64,000 nt of DNA from Prevotella sp. (GCA_017410365.1 JAFQQY010000014.1:19326-83325), one strand, 5' to 3'. Shown: positions 52,901 through 62,740, counted from the stretch's first letter. Notes: generated by a model from the sequence alone, not told the origin. Made by a program: numbers and translations.

Positions 52901-55900
52901 ATGAGACAAAAGATTGACTGCTTTTTGGCTTGCCGCTCGCCTCACGATATAGAGCAAACCTTGGCGCAATTGCGCGGAAGCCGTACTATACAACACATAA
53001 ATATACTAGTATCTGAAACAGCCGAAGCTTCCGATTGCGTTTTTGAAGATTGCGGCGTGATAGCCATTGATCGCATAACCAGTAGCCAGACAATGCTTTC
53101 CGTTGCAGAACGGGCTGAGGCTGACTATGTGATGCTATGCATAAAGCCGCAACCGGTGAATATTGGTCAGTCGGCTTTAGAACGTGTGCTTCGTGTCGCA
53201 TGCGATGCCAATGCTGCTTTGATGTATAGCGACCACTACACTATAGAGAAAGACGTGCGTTGCCAGCATCCTGTCATTGATTATCAGGCAGGTAGCTTGC
53301 GCGATGATTTCGATTTCGGTGCCTTGCTGTTGGTAAAGACAGAACTTCTGAAGAAATATGCTGCTTCTGTTGGCAACCGCTTGTATCAGTATGCGGGTCT
53401 TTATGACTTGCGCCTGTTCTTGAGTCGCGAAGGTGCGGTGTTCCATCTTAATGAATATACATATACGATTGAGGAGACTGACCTTAGGGCAAGCGGCGAG
53501 AAGCAGTTTGACTATGTGAATCCGGCCAATCGCGAGGTGCAGATAGAGATGGAGCATGCTGTTACCGCCCATCTGGATGCCATAGGCGCGCTTATCTCAC
53601 ATGCAGATTGCCGTACGCCTGATTTTGACGAGCAGGATTTTCCTGTAGAAGCCTCTGTGGTAATACCGGTTAGAAATCGCGCCACTACTATCGCCGATGC
53701 CGTCAAGAGCGCATTAGGTCAGAAAGCGGCGTTCTTGTATAACGTGATAGTGGTAGACAATCATTCTGACGATGGCACTAGCCAGATACTATCATCGCTA
53801 GCTGCCGACAATGCCTCGCTCATAGTCATTAATCCTTCCCGAACAGACCTTGGCATTGGCGGGTGCTGGAATATGGCAATAAACGATGAGCGTTGCGGAC
53901 GGTTTGCCGTCCAACTGGATAGCGACGACCTGTATAGTTCGCCAAACACCCTGCAGACAATTGTAGAAGCCTTTTATAAGCAGAAGGCAGCCATGGTAAT
54001 CGGTTCTTATCGTATGTGCGATTTCGAGCTCAACACCTTGCCGCCAGGACTTATTGACCATCGTGAGTGGACAGACGAGAACGGACCTAACAATGCTCTG
54101 CGCATCAACGGCTTGGGTGCGCCACGCGCTTTCTTCACACCATTGTTGCGCCAGGTTCAGTTCCCTAATACCAGTTATGGCGAAGACTATGCCTTGGGAT
54201 TGATATTCTCGCGCCGCTATCGCATCGGACGAATCTACGACGAACTGTACCTCTGCCGCCGTTGGGGTGGTAATAGCGATGCTGCGCTTAGCATAGAGAA
54301 GATAAATGCAAACAATCTGTATAAAGATCGCTTGCGCACGCTTGAAGTATCGGCACGCCAACAGATGCTGAAGGGCAAGGCTGATATAATGACAGACAGC
54401 TCGTTGTTGCGCTTCTTCAACCGTCAGGTAGAGAAGTGGGACGATGTACGCAAGCGTTACCGCGACTTGAATAGTGTGCAGACAAAGGAATTGCATGGCG
54501 ATACATTTACGTTGGTGGCTCAATATAATCCGCTTCGCATAGTATCGACGGGGGCTAGCATTGATAGCAAAACCATTGCAGAGCGTCCTTGCTTCCTTTG
54601 TGAGCAAAACCGTCCGGAACAACAGATAAAGAAGATACTTAACGATGATTACGAGCTGCTCGTTAATCCATTCCCGATACTTCCCACGCATTTCACAATA
54701 CCTCTTCGGCGCCATGAACCGCAACAGATAAAGGGATGCTATGGGCAGATTCATCGTCTGCTGACAGATTACCCCGAACTTACCGTGTTCTACAATGGTC
54801 CTCAGAGTGGGGCATCGGCACCCGACCATGGGCATTTCCAAGCAGGATTAGGCGGTGTATTGCCGCTGCAGACCAGTTGGCAACGGCTCAATCGCAATCT
54901 TGTTGAAGTCTATAAAGAAAACGACAATGAAGGAATTTGGCATGTTGCTGACTATCCTTGTGCAGCCTTCCTTATTCAGAGTCGCAATCAGAAGACAGAT
55001 GAACGACTATTTGATATGCTGTATAAGGAATTGGCAGCCTTACAGGCAGATGACGCCGAACCTATGCTCAATGTCATAAGTTGGCGCAACGGTGAAGACT
55101 ATCTTGCAGTGGTGTTCCCTCGCAAGAAGCATCGTCCGCAATGCTACACGGCAGAAGGCGACGGGCAGTTTATTGTAAGTCCTGGTACGCTCGATATGGC
55201 AGGTCTCATCATAACCCCTCGTGTGGAAGACTTTGAGCGCATCACACCAGAAGTGGCATTCGGCATACTACAGGAGGTGTCGCTATCTGAAGGCGAGGTC
55301 GAGAGCGTTATTGAGCATCTGAGAAACAAGGAAGAGGTGGAAGTAGCGATATCCAACCCGTCGCTCATGGGCAAGAAACAACCAGAAGTGTCTGTTGGCA
55401 TTGTTTGTGGTCAGAAGATTAGCTTTATGCTGAATGCCCCTTATATGGCCAAGGGCGAGGAACTCGTTGGCGAACAGATGGTCGAGTTTTTCGAAGGCGG
55501 TATTCTTTGGAATGGCAATCAGTATCGCGAACTCCTGTTCGTGCCACGTTCCAAGTCATCGTCATTTTCTCTGTGTGATGTAACAATAGGCGTAAACTTC
55601 CATTGGGAGCGCAAGGAAACGCAGACATTCAACGGCACCCTTCGCTTTGTGGTTGAGGCTGACCAGATAGTGGCTATCAACGAACTATCAGTAGAGAGCT
55701 ATTTGTCCAGTGTCATCTCAAGCGAGATGAAAGACACATCGTCTATCGAACTGCTTAAGGCTCATGCCGTGATTTCGCGCAGTTGGCTGTTGGCACAAAT
55801 GGAGAAGCGCCAGCAGATGAAGACAGGTGGCAACAATTTCTTCTCGTTCATTAAGAAAGACGATGAGCTGATACGTTGGTACGACCGTGAAGACCACACC

Positions 55901-56608
55901 ATCTTTGATGTATGTGCCGATGACCATTGCCAGCGCTATCAAGGCATCACTCGTGCTGCCAGCAAGGCGGTAGAGAAGGCGGTTGCTGCTACTCAGGGCC
56001 GAATATTGGTTTATGGCGGAGAAATCTGCGATGCGCGTTTCAGCAAGTGCTGTGGTGGCGTTACGGAGGAGTTCCAGTATTGTTGGGAAGACTCTCCGAA
56101 ACCCTATCTCTCTGCCGTAGAAGACCCCTTCTGCAACACAACAGACAAGAAGGTACTGGCGCAAGTGCTCAACGATTACGACCAGGAGACTCCCGACTTC
56201 TATCGTTGGAAGGTGGAGTATAGTCAGGAGGAGTTGGCGGCCATCATCAGGGAGAAGATGAAAGAAGACTTTGGCGACATTATCGACCTCATACCGTTAG
56301 AGCGCGGAACCAGTGGCCGAATCTGGAAACTGAAGATAGTGGGCACTAAGAAGACATTTACCATAGGCAAGGAACTGGAGATACGCCGCACACTCAGCGA
56401 AACCCACCTCTATAGTAGTGCATTCGATGTAGAGCGCATTGGCGATAAAGATGGTGTGCCCGAGAAGTTCGTGCTCCACGGCAAGGGTTGGGGGCACGGA
56501 GTAGGTCTGTGCCAGATTGGTGCTGCCGTGATGGGCGAGCAGGGATATAAGTACGATGAGATATTGCTGCATTACTATAAGGGTGCGGAGATAAAGAAGA
56601 TTTATTAA
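52901..56608 (+). CDS. Triple fusion: GT2 glycosyltransferase, DUF4922 HIT-like domain, SpoIID/LytB domain
   Basis: 1,235 residues, no signal peptide. Residues 1-240 resemble a degenerate GT2 domain; about 245-480 is a clear GT2 ([45 protein letters not shown]). About 560-800 matches DUF4922, a HIT/GalT-like nucleotidyl transfer fold: [27 protein letters not shown] and the His box PDHGHFQ near 640. About 830-1235 is SpoIID/Lyt[11 protein letters not shown] with the catalytic Glu near 940, [11 protein letters not shown], and [16 protein letters not shown] near 1198. SpoIID enzymes cleave denuded peptidoglycan but are normally exported; here all parts seem cytoplasmic. The AmpG-like transporter gene follows, so a role in muropeptide or cell-wall sugar recycling is likely. 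Which reactions occur is unknown. Confidence 0.85.
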   Translation: MRQKIDCFLACRSPHDIEQTLAQLRGSRTIQHINILVSETAEASDCVFEDCGVIAIDRITSSQTMLSVAERAEADYVMLCIKPQPVNIGQSALERVLRVACDANAALMYSDHYTIEKDVRCQHPVIDYQAGSLRDDFDFGALLLVKTELLKKYAASVGNRLYQYAGLYDLRLFLSREGAVFHLNEYTYTIEETDLRASGEKQFDYVNPANREVQIEMEHAVTAHLDAIGALISHADCRTPDFDEQDFPVEASVVIPVRNRATTIADAVKSALGQKAAFLYNVIVVDNHSDDGTSQILSSLAADNASLIVINPSRTDLGIGGCWNMAINDERCGRFAVQLDSDDLYSSPNTLQTIVEAFYKQKAAMVIGSYRMCDFELNTLPPGLIDHREWTDENGPNNALRINGLGAPRAFFTPLLRQVQFPNTSYGEDYALGLIFSRRYRIGRIYDELYLCRRWGGNSDAALSIEKINANNLYKDRLRTLEVSARQQMLKGKADIMTDSSLLRFFNRQVEKWDDVRKRYRDLNSVQTKELHGDTFTLVAQYNPLRIVSTGASIDSKTIAERPCFLCEQNRPEQQIKKILNDDYELLVNPFPILPTHFTIPLRRHEPQQIKGCYGQIHRLLTDYPELTVFYNGPQSGASAPDHGHFQAGLGGVLPLQTSWQRLNRNLVEVYKENDNEGIWHVADYPCAAFLIQSRNQKTDERLFDMLYKELAALQADDAEPMLNVISWRNGEDYLAVVFPRKKHRPQCYTAEGDGQFIVSPGTLDMAGLIITPRVEDFERITPEVAFGILQEVSLSEGEVESVIEHLRNKEEVEVAISNPSLMGKKQPEVSVGIVCGQKISFMLNAPYMAKGEELVGEQMVEFFEGGILWNGNQYRELLFVPRSKSSSFSLCDVTIGVNFHWERKETQTFNGTLRFVVEADQIVAINELSVESYLSSVISSEMKDTSSIELLKAHAVISRSWLLAQMEKRQQMKTGGNNFFSFIKKDDELIRWYDREDHTIFDVCADDHCQRYQGITRAASKAVEKAVAATQGRILVYGGEICDARFSKCCGGVTEEFQYCWEDSPKPYLSAVEDPFCNTTDKKVLAQVLNDYDQETPDFYRWKVEYSQEELAAIIREKMKEDFGDIIDLIPLERGTSGRIWKLKIVGTKKTFTIGKELEIRRTLSETHLYSSAFDVERIGDKDGVPEKFVLHGKGWGHGVGLCQIGAAVMGEQGYKYDEILLHYYKGAEIKKIY

Positions 56609-56698
56609 TTAGTAAACGAGTAAACAAGTAAACGAGTTGACGAGTTATATGCAATAGGAAATCCCTCGTAAGAACCAAACAGCTTGTCAACTGAATCA

Positions 56699-56793
56699 AG
56701 GAGTTATAGGGAGTCAAAGGAAGTTAGAGGGAGTTAAAGGACAATAGCTTCAGATGCAAACAACTCGTCAACTCGTTAACCTGTCAACTTAAA
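56699..56793. repeat. 95-bp intergenic repeat, copy 1
   Basis: Shared words with 58696-58790 in the same order: AAGGAGTTA, AGTCAAAGGAAGTTA, GTTAAAGGACAATAGCTTCA, ATGCAAA, AACTCGTC, TTGTTAAC/CGTTAAC. Together they flank the ampG-like and thiamine pyrophosphokinase genes as direct repeats. The bases just upstream (56610-56650) repeat AGTAAACGAGT words. Non-coding. Confidence 0.8.
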
Positions 56794-56798
56794 GAAAT

Positions 56799-58070
56799 AT
56801 GAAACAAAAAACAACATCCCCTTGGGCATGGATTCCCACGCTCTATTTTGCTGAGGGAATACCATACGTGGCCGTGATGACAATATCGCTTGTCATGTAT
56901 AAGCGCCTGGGCATGTCTAATGCCGATATAACATTATACACATCGTGGCTTTATCTGCCATGGGTGATAAAACCGTTCTGGAGTCCGTTCATCGATCTTC
57001 TGAAGACCAAACGCTGGTGGATAGTGGCTATGCAGTTACTCATAGGTGCCGCTCTTGGCGGTGTGGCGTTTACCATCCCTGGGCCGTATTGGTTGCAAGG
57101 TACGCTGTTTTTCTTCTGGCTAATGGCTTTTGCCAGTGCCACCCACGACATAGCCGCCGACGGGTTCTATATGCTTGGGCTCGATGAGCATGAGCAGTCG
57201 CTCTTTGTTGGCATCCGTAGCACGTTCTATCGCATAGCAACGATAGTAGGTCAGGGTGTGCTTGTGATGATAGCGGGCAATCTTGAGGTGCTGACGCGTG
57301 ATGTCAGTTATTCGTGGAGCTTGATGTTCTATCTCATGGCGGGCTTGTTCATTGCCATGTGGCTATATCATCATTGGATATTGCCGCGCCCCGATGAAGA
57401 CAGTAGCAGGGGACGCATGGATGCATCGGCTATGACAGGCGAGTTGTGGCGCACCATTGTGTCTTTTTTCCAGAAACCACAGGTGGTAGTGGGCATCTGT
57501 TTCATGCTCTTCTACCGAATGCCAGAGGGGTTGCTGGCCAAAGTGTCAGCTCTGTTTCTGATTGACTCTCAAACTAATGGCGGCTTAGGTCTTTCGCCAG
57601 CCGAATACGGCTTCGTGCAAGGCACGGTAGGTGTGATAGGCCTGACGCTTGGCGGCATATTGGGCGGTGTGGTGGCAAGCCGCGACGGTTTGAAGAAATG
57701 GCTATGGCCAATGGTATGTGCCATAACGTTGCCCGACCTTGTTTATGTTTATCTTGCCTATGCTCTGCCAGAGAGTCTCGCGGTTGTCAACGTCTGTGTG
57801 TTTATTGAGCAGTTTGGCTATGGCTTTGGCTTCTCCGCCTACATGCTATACCTTATATATTATAGTCGCGGTGAGCATAAGACCTCTCACTATGCCCTTT
57901 GCACGGCCTTCATGGCTCTGTCTATGATGATACCGGGCCTCTTTGCCGGTGCTCTTCAAGAGGCTGTTGGTTACAAGATGTTCTTCATCATTGTTATGTT
58001 GGCATGCACCATGACCTTCGTCGTATCGGCATTGCTGAAGATTGACCCTGAGTTTGGAAAGAAGAAATGA
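56799..58070 (+). CDS. AmpG-like MFS transporter (muropeptide permease family)
   Basis: 423 residues with about 12 membrane helices. The start SPWAWIPTLYFAEGIPYVAV, LYTSWLYLPWVIKPFWSPFID and ASATHDIAADGFYM are signature stretches of the AmpG/acetyl-CoA transporter-like MFS branch. AmpG brings anhydro-muropeptides into the cytoplasm for recycling. Its place directly after a SpoIID-containing protein supports this substrate, though substrate choice in the branch varies. The stop overlaps the start of the next gene (ATGA). Confidence 0.86.
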   Translation: MKQKTTSPWAWIPTLYFAEGIPYVAVMTISLVMYKRLGMSNADITLYTSWLYLPWVIKPFWSPFIDLLKTKRWWIVAMQLLIGAALGGVAFTIPGPYWLQGTLFFFWLMAFASATHDIAADGFYMLGLDEHEQSLFVGIRSTFYRIATIVGQGVLVMIAGNLEVLTRDVSYSWSLMFYLMAGLFIAMWLYHHWILPRPDEDSSRGRMDASAMTGELWRTIVSFFQKPQVVVGICFMLFYRMPEGLLAKVSALFLIDSQTNGGLGLSPAEYGFVQGTVGVIGLTLGGILGGVVASRDGLKKWLWPMVCAITLPDLVYVYLAYALPESLAVVNVCVFIEQFGYGFGFSAYMLYLIYYSRGEHKTSHYALCTAFMALSMMIPGLFAGALQEAVGYKMFFIIVMLACTMTFVVSALLKIDPEFGKKK

Positions 58071-58693
58071 AAGAAATAGATGCCGTAATCCTTGCCAATG
58101 GCGACTACCCAAGTTCTCCTATACCTTTGCAGGTTCTTGCCAAAGCCCCCTTTGTGGTGTGTTGCGACGGAGCAGCCAATGAGCACATAGCGCGCGGCTT
58201 TACGCCCGATGTTATTATAGGCGATGGCGACTCGTTGAGCGAAGAGAATAAGCTGCGCTTTGCCCATATAGTGGAAAGGGTGTCTTGTCAGGAGACAAAC
58301 GACCAGACAAAGGCGGTGCGCTATTTATTAGAGCAGGACAAGCGAAGCATCGCTATCGTAGGAGCCACGGGCAAGCGTGAGGACCACACCTTGGGCAATA
58401 TATCGCTTCTTGTGGAGTATATGCGTATGGGAGCTGATGTTCGCTGCTATACCGACCATGGCGTGTTTATCCCTTGTAAAGACACGTGTTCGTTTGATTG
58501 CCAACCAGGACAGAGTGTTTCCATCTTCAATATATCTGCTCATGGTATGAAAAGCAAAGGTCTGCAATATCCCATCTACGATTTCACCGCCTTTTGGCAA
58601 GGCACACTCAACAAGTGCACCTCAAACCGATTCACGATAGAGGCAGTGGGAGAGTATCTGGTGTATTTGGTTTCACCTCTGGAAACTCGTTGA
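58067..58693 (+). CDS. Thiamine pyrophosphokinase
   Basis: 208 residues. DAVILANGDYPSSPI, VVCCDGAANEHIARGFTPDVIIGDGDSLS and VGATGKREDHTLGNISLL match the catalytic domain of thiamine pyrophosphokinase (TPK/ThiN), with the GDxDS and GxxGxRxDH motifs. Transfers pyrophosphate from ATP to thiamine, giving the cofactor. The last 60 residues form the thiamine-binding beta part (SIFNISAHGMKSKGLQYPIY). Start overlaps the transporter stop by 4 bp; the link between the two functions is not evident. Confidence 0.92.
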   Translation: MKEIDAVILANGDYPSSPIPLQVLAKAPFVVCCDGAANEHIARGFTPDVIIGDGDSLSEENKLRFAHIVERVSCQETNDQTKAVRYLLEQDKRSIAIVGATGKREDHTLGNISLLVEYMRMGADVRCYTDHGVFIPCKDTCSFDCQPGQSVSIFNISAHGMKSKGLQYPIYDFTAFWQGTLNKCTSNRFTIEAVGEYLVYLVSPLETR

Positions 58694-58695
58694 CT

Positions 58696-58790
58696 AAGGA
58701 GTTAGATGAAGTCAAAGGAAGTTAAAGGACAATAGCTTCATATGCAAATAACTCGTCTACTTGTCAACTCGTCATCTTGTTAACTTAAAA
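58696..58790. repeat. 95-bp intergenic repeat, copy 2
   Basis: Second copy of the element at 56699. It lies directly after the thiamine pyrophosphokinase stop and is followed by a short extra duplication of CAACTTGTTAAC at about 58795. Confidence 0.8.
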
Positions 58791-58817
58791 AAATCAACTT
58801 GTTAACTAAAAAAATAA

Positions 58818-58851
58818 TAGGGAAATCCCTACCGAAGAATAGGGTTTTTAC
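58818..58851 (+). promoter_or_regulatory. Paired TAGGGA direct repeats, second site
   Basis: TAGGGAAATCCCTA at 58818 (a near-perfect palindrome) and TAGGGTTTTTAC at 58840, 22 bp apart; the second starts 36 bp before the -7 box at 58876. Spacing is identical to the site at 25071. Predicts co-regulation of the lipoprotein at 58918 and the basic secreted protein at 25177. Confidence 0.7.
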
Positions 58852-58875
58852 TTTTTGTTTAGTAATTTTTATTCT

Positions 58876-58883
58876 TATCTTTG
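58876..58883 (+). promoter_or_regulatory. -7 box of the lipoprotein gene at 58918
   Basis: TATCTTTG; leader about 28 nt. Confidence 0.7.
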
Positions 58884-58917
58884 CACCAGAATAAAGAACT
58901 TAAAACATATTACGGTT

Positions 58918-59439
58918 ATGAAAAAGATATACGATTACACCCGTTTGATGCTGATAGCATTGATTTCAGTTACTGCACTCTCTAGTTGTGACGAGGATTC
59001 AGAAATAGCTTACGACCTCGACGGAGCGTGGAGCGGAACAGTGGTAGGCGACTATTATTACTATCGTTATGGCAAGGAGTATGTGGCATACGAGGATTGG
59101 GACACATATATCGAGTTTTATCAGAACGGCAGTTTTGCAACCAGTGGCGAAGGCTATGAGTACGATGAGAACCGCCGTACCGGTCAGTGGTCAGAAACGT
59201 ATTTCGACTGGCAGGTGCGTAACGGCAAGATATACATCTATTATGACGATGGTTCGGATGTAGTAATCCGCGACTATGAGGTTTATCAGACGCGTGGCGT
59301 GATGCGTTTCCGTGGCTATTTCGATGACCTCCGTGGTAATCAGCTTGCTTCGTTCGCCTTCGTAAAGGTTGCCGGTAATCGTACTCGCGCTGCTAAAAAC
59401 AAACCGGAGGAACTGAGGATTGAGGCTGTTAAAAGGTAG
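58918..59439 (+). CDS. Small acidic/aromatic lipoprotein, lipocalin-like, function unknown
   Basis: 173 residues from ATG 58918; the frame upstream crosses the promoter. Lipobox TALSSC (Cys about 22) followed by DEDSE, the outer-membrane/surface-type acidic sequence. The mature part is Tyr-rich (VVGDYYYYRYGKEYVAYEDW) and consists of alternating strands: LDGAWSGTV at the start, FYQNGSFATSGEGYEY in the middle, MRFRGYFDD later, like the lipocalin-like lipoproteins with GxW openings. Regulated by the paired TAGGGA module. Not linked to neighbouring genes. Confidence 0.75.
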   Translation: MKKIYDYTRLMLIALISVTALSSCDEDSEIAYDLDGAWSGTVVGDYYYYRYGKEYVAYEDWDTYIEFYQNGSFATSGEGYEYDENRRTGQWSETYFDWQVRNGKIYIYYDDGSDVVIRDYEVYQTRGVMRFRGYFDDLRGNQLASFAFVKVAGNRTRAAKNKPEELRIEAVKR

Positions 59440-59494
59440 TGGGACCTCCCCTTGACCCCTCCGAGAGAGGGGAATGTGGGTAAAGAGAACAATA

Positions 59495-59523
59495 GAGGCG
59501 TCACATGTGACGCCTCATTTTTT
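59495..59523. terminator. Bidirectional terminator with perfect 22-bp palindrome
   Basis: GAGGCGTCAC and its exact complement GTGACGCCTC flank a two-base AT centre, followed by six T. It ends the lipoprotein gene and the convergent monooxygenase gene. Confidence 0.88.
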
Positions 59524-59557
59524 GATTATATGCATTAAGCCCAAATCCGATATGGCA

Positions 59558-60490
59558 TTAAATTATACTCTTTTTCGCATCCAGGTACTCTTTAACCAAT
59601 GTTTCCATAATCGCGTTTACAGGCTTTATCTCTTTTATGGCAGATGCTATCTGACCGATTTCCAGGTAGCCGCCCTCAACATCGCCCTCAAAGATACCGC
59701 GCTTGGCTGCTGCCGTACCGCTTATCTCGCGCAGCTCGTCTGCCGATGCTCCAGCATTCTCTGCCTCAGCAATTTTGTTGTAAAGTTCGTTCTTTATCAG
59801 TCGGGTAGGCGAAATCTTCTTCAGACAGAGCATGGTGTCGCCTTCTTCTATCGATATGCAGCGCTTCTTGAACTCGTCTGATGCAGAACTCTCTTCTGCC
59901 AGGGCAAACAGCGTTCCTATCTGTACGCCCTCAGCACCAAGCACCTGTGTGGCAAGCCATGCCTCGCCGCTGCCTATGCCGCCGGCAGCAATCAGTGGCA
60001 GGGTTGTGGCTTTGCGCACCTGTGGAATCAGGGTCAGCGTTGTCGTCTCCTCTCTGCCGTTGTGTCCGCCAGCCTCAAAGCCCTCAGCCACTATGGCATC
60101 AACGCCTGCCTCTTCGCACTTGCGTGCAAACTTACTGCTCGAAACAACGTGTGCCACCTTGATGCCTGCCTCGTGCAGACGAGCTGTGAATTTCTTCGGA
60201 CTTCCAGCCGATGTGAATACAATCTTTACGCCCTCGCTGATGATGATGTCCATCAGCTTGTCTATCTCAGGATACATCAGCGGTATGTTGATGCCCCAAG
60301 GCTTGTCGGTTGCAGCCTTCATCTTCTGAATGTGCTCAACGAGCGTGTCCGGATGCATAGAGCCGGCTCCGAGAAGTCCCAAACCACCTGCATTGCTAAC
60401 TGCGGCAGCCAGTCGCCAACCGCTGCACCACACCATTCCGCCCTGTATTATCGGATATTCTATGCCGAAAAGTTCACAAATTCTATTCAT
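59558..60490 (-). CDS. Nitronate monooxygenase / FabK-like flavoprotein
   Basis: 310 residues. IIQGGMVWCSGWRLAAAVSNAG at the start, the FMN-site stretches AEGFEAGGHNGRE (with the catalytic His) and IAAGGIGSGEAWLATQVLGA, and GVQIGTLFALAEES define the 2-nitropropane dioxygenase-like TIM-barrel family. Members are either nitronate monooxygenases or FabK enoyl-ACP reductases; the two cannot be separated by eye. Monocistronic with a 165-nt leader carrying TTGAAGGGTTGAA-type repeats. Confidence 0.85.
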   Translation of the reverse strand: MNRICELFGIEYPIIQGGMVWCSGWRLAAAVSNAGGLGLLGAGSMHPDTLVEHIQKMKAATDKPWGINIPLMYPEIDKLMDIIISEGVKIVFTSAGSPKKFTARLHEAGIKVAHVVSSSKFARKCEEAGVDAIVAEGFEAGGHNGREETTTLTLIPQVRKATTLPLIAAGGIGSGEAWLATQVLGAEGVQIGTLFALAEESSASDEFKKRCISIEEGDTMLCLKKISPTRLIKNELYNKIAEAENAGASADELREISGTAAAKRGIFEGDVEGGYLEIGQIASAIKEIKPVNAIMETLVKEYLDAKKSII

Positions 60491-60612
60491 CGTCTTGTTG
60501 TTTTTGTAAGTTTATTTTTTTGAAGGAGAGTACAGGAAAACTTTTTTAAGGAGTGTAGGAGTAAAGGAGTGACGCTTCGCTTAGGAGTGCAGACGTATGT
60601 ATTGGCAAAAGT

Positions 60613-60651
60613 CTTCAACCCTTCAATTTTTCAATCCTTCAACCCTTCAAT
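60613..60651. repeat. Short direct repeats in the leader of the monooxygenase gene
   Basis: CTTCAACCCTTCAAT occurs at 60613 and 60637, 24 bp apart, with TCAATTTTTCAATC between. Read on the minus strand they are ATTGAAGGGTTGAAG words inside the mRNA leader. Low-complexity slippage origin is possible. Confidence 0.65.
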
Positions 60652-60662
60652 CCTTTTCCTTG

Positions 60663-60670
60663 CAAAGTTA
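60663..60670 (-). promoter_or_regulatory. -7 box of the monooxygenase gene
   Basis: Minus strand TAACTTTG, with predicted start near 60656 and a leader of about 165 nt to the ATG at 60490. Confidence 0.6.
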
Positions 60671-60817
60671 TAATAAAAAACTGAAATATCAATAACTATT
60701 TCCCCCAATCTTGAAAAACTCTCTCTGCAGGAAGTTGTAGATGTGCTGGTCAAGTTCCACAAGACTTGCGGAAGGAAAAGATGTGAATGAATCCAACCAT
60801 TATCAATTTATTTTAAT

Positions 60818-60825
60818 TACCTTTG
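60818..60825 (+). promoter_or_regulatory. -7 box of the Sel1-repeat gene
   Basis: TACCTTTG; leader about 15 nt to the ATG at 60847. Confidence 0.65.
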
Positions 60826-60846
60826 TAGTGAAATGATTATACCAGT

Positions 60847-61635
60847 ATGAATAACGACAATAATGATATTTCCAATCGACCGGAAGTTGGGACCATTGAG
60901 GACTTTATTGAGTGTGTAAATAAAGAGTTTGAAACCAATGAAAAGACGCACGGCGTACTTGCTCAGTTGGTTGCAGGTGCAGACAATAGTGTGGCAGACG
61001 ACCTTACGCCTCATGAACTTAGAACCATGGCAGAATGTTTCTACTATGCTAAATATATCATTAAGGAAGAAGACCCTCAAAAGGCTTTCTATTGGTATTC
61101 AAAGGCAGCGCAGGGCGGCGACACTAGGGCGATACATGCCGTAGGAACCATGTATGCCAATGGCGACGGGGTGGAAGCGGACATCGAGAAGGCAAAAGTT
61201 TATTTCGAAATGGCTGCTCATGCGGGCGAGTCGGAAGCAATGGTTGACCTCGGACGCTATTACCTTAATAACAATGATGATGAGAAGGCGCTTTATTGGA
61301 TTCGCAAATCAGCATTTGAATACAATGACTCCGATGCCAAGAACCTATTGGGTGATTTTTACAGAAATGGTGATTGTGGATTAGAGCAAGACTTGCAGAA
61401 GGCCATAGCACTATATGAAGATGCAGCCGAACAGGACAACTACCTTGCCGTTATAAATCTCATTATGGTTTATTGCAAAAAACTGAAAGATTACGAGGCG
61501 GCAATGGATTGGGCGGAAGTTTTTGAGAGTTATGGCGACTTGACTTATCTGGTGCCTGATGATATTCTTGATAACATCCAAAAACATATAGCGATACTTA
61601 GAGAACTAACCGGGCGAGAATCTGAAACTAATTAA
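60847..61635 (+). CDS. Sel1-like repeat protein
   Basis: 262 residues, no signal peptide. Sel1 units from about residue 78: KAFYWYSKAAQGGDTRAIHA, GTMYANGDGVEADIEKAKVY, FEMAAHAGESEAMVDLGRYY, KALYWIRKSAFEYNDSDAKN and KAIALYEDAAEQDNYLAVIN. These form an alpha-solenoid for protein-protein contact. The acidic N-terminus (1-75) is not recognised. It is followed after 13 bp by an unknown protein, with which it may act. Confidence 0.85.
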   Translation: MNNDNNDISNRPEVGTIEDFIECVNKEFETNEKTHGVLAQLVAGADNSVADDLTPHELRTMAECFYYAKYIIKEEDPQKAFYWYSKAAQGGDTRAIHAVGTMYANGDGVEADIEKAKVYFEMAAHAGESEAMVDLGRYYLNNNDDEKALYWIRKSAFEYNDSDAKNLLGDFYRNGDCGLEQDLQKAIALYEDAAEQDNYLAVINLIMVYCKKLKDYEAAMDWAEVFESYGDLTYLVPDDILDNIQKHIAILRELTGRESETN

Positions 61636-61648
61636 TATCCAAAAAAAT

Positions 61649-62740
61649 ATGGGCGTTTCTTTCAATATGGAAAAGATGCTGACGTTTGAGTTCAAACGCG
61701 AGCTGCGAATCTTCAATTACATCGACGACAAGAAATATGACCTCTTTTATGTAGAGCGTGAATCATGCGAACAGCTGAAGGCGTTCTTTCGTGATTCCGA
61801 CCATAATCATGGTGTGACATATCTGCCCCAGATTTTAAAGGGGTGGGATTATGAAGGTCTGATAAGGTATTTTATTCCAGACATCACTGATGAGGAACTG
61901 GCAGAGATGAGGATGGATTCACGTTATCCGTTGCGTCATCTGGTAAATCCTGTCAACGCACTGAAGATTGACCATGGCTTAATGCTGTTCCTTTCAGGTC
62001 GTAAGGACAGCCATGTGCTCGGTTTCTATTTCCCGTTGATGGTTGGCGACAACGCTTTTATTTCAGAACAGGTAGAACTTATTAAGGCAGCCGTCAAAAA
62101 AATTAGAGACGAGGTCTTTCCTTATGAGATAAACGAGTGCATTTTCGATGTTAATGAAATGAGGGTGCCTGACCGCCCTAAATCACCTGACGACACCGCC
62201 GATGCTTACTTTGAACGTGTAACAGGCGACAACCGCATCGCAATCATCGCCGATGAAATTCGCCAACGCTTAGAAATGCTTCGCAAGGAGGGCGTGCCGG
62301 AGAACTTCATTAAAAACCTGATGGAGGAAAAGCCCAAACTGAGCCGGCTTGTCGTGAAAAACGATTTCCGCATCTTGTTGCCCGACTATAACAATATGGA
62401 AATAAAGATGGAACCTATGAACAAGGCGGTATTTATCCTGTTCTTGCGCCATCCCGAAGGCATCGTATTCAAGCATTTGCCCGACTATCGCAAGGAGCTG
62501 ATGTTCTTTTACAGTAAAATAAGGCAGCGCGATGGCAGAAAGGCGGAGTGGAGTGCAATAGAAAACGTCACCGACCCGTGCCAGAATCTCATCAACGAGA
62601 AATGCGCCCGCATAAGAGGCGCATTCATATCACAGTTCTCAGAAAACATTGCCCGCAACTACTTCATCACCGGCAATAGGGGAGAAGCAAAGAAAATCAC
62701 CCTGCCCCGAGACCTCGTGACGATAGAGTGGTTTGAGTGA
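61649..62740 (+). CDS. Unrecognised cytoplasmic protein, 363 residues
   Basis: A second ATG (61667, MEKMLTFEFK) is a possible start. No signal peptide or membrane segment. Mixed alpha/beta composition: an N-terminal beta-rich part (LTFEFKRELRIFNYIDDKKY), a middle helical part (ERVTGDNRIAIIADEIRQRL) and a C-terminal part with VIFILFLRHPEGIVFKHLPD-like text (AVFILFLRHPEGI) that recalls winged-helix insertion segments in Bacteroidales proteins of unknown function. Codon use matches its neighbours. Probably operon partner of the Sel1 protein. No function is proposed. Confidence 0.75.
   Translation: MGVSFNMEKMLTFEFKRELRIFNYIDDKKYDLFYVERESCEQLKAFFRDSDHNHGVTYLPQILKGWDYEGLIRYFIPDITDEELAEMRMDSRYPLRHLVNPVNALKIDHGLMLFLSGRKDSHVLGFYFPLMVGDNAFISEQVELIKAAVKKIRDEVFPYEINECIFDVNEMRVPDRPKSPDDTADAYFERVTGDNRIAIIADEIRQRLEMLRKEGVPENFIKNLMEEKPKLSRLVVKNDFRILLPDYNNMEIKMEPMNKAVFILFLRHPEGIVFKHLPDYRKELMFFYSKIRQRDGRKAEWSAIENVTDPCQNLINEKCARIRGAFISQFSENIARNYFITGNRGEAKKITLPRDLVTIEWFE

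Noticed and set aside
53798-54841. 347-codon minus-strand frame inside the fusion gene
   Set aside because: Antisense shadow of a well-supported coding region, Cys/His/Tyr-rich and without domain features.
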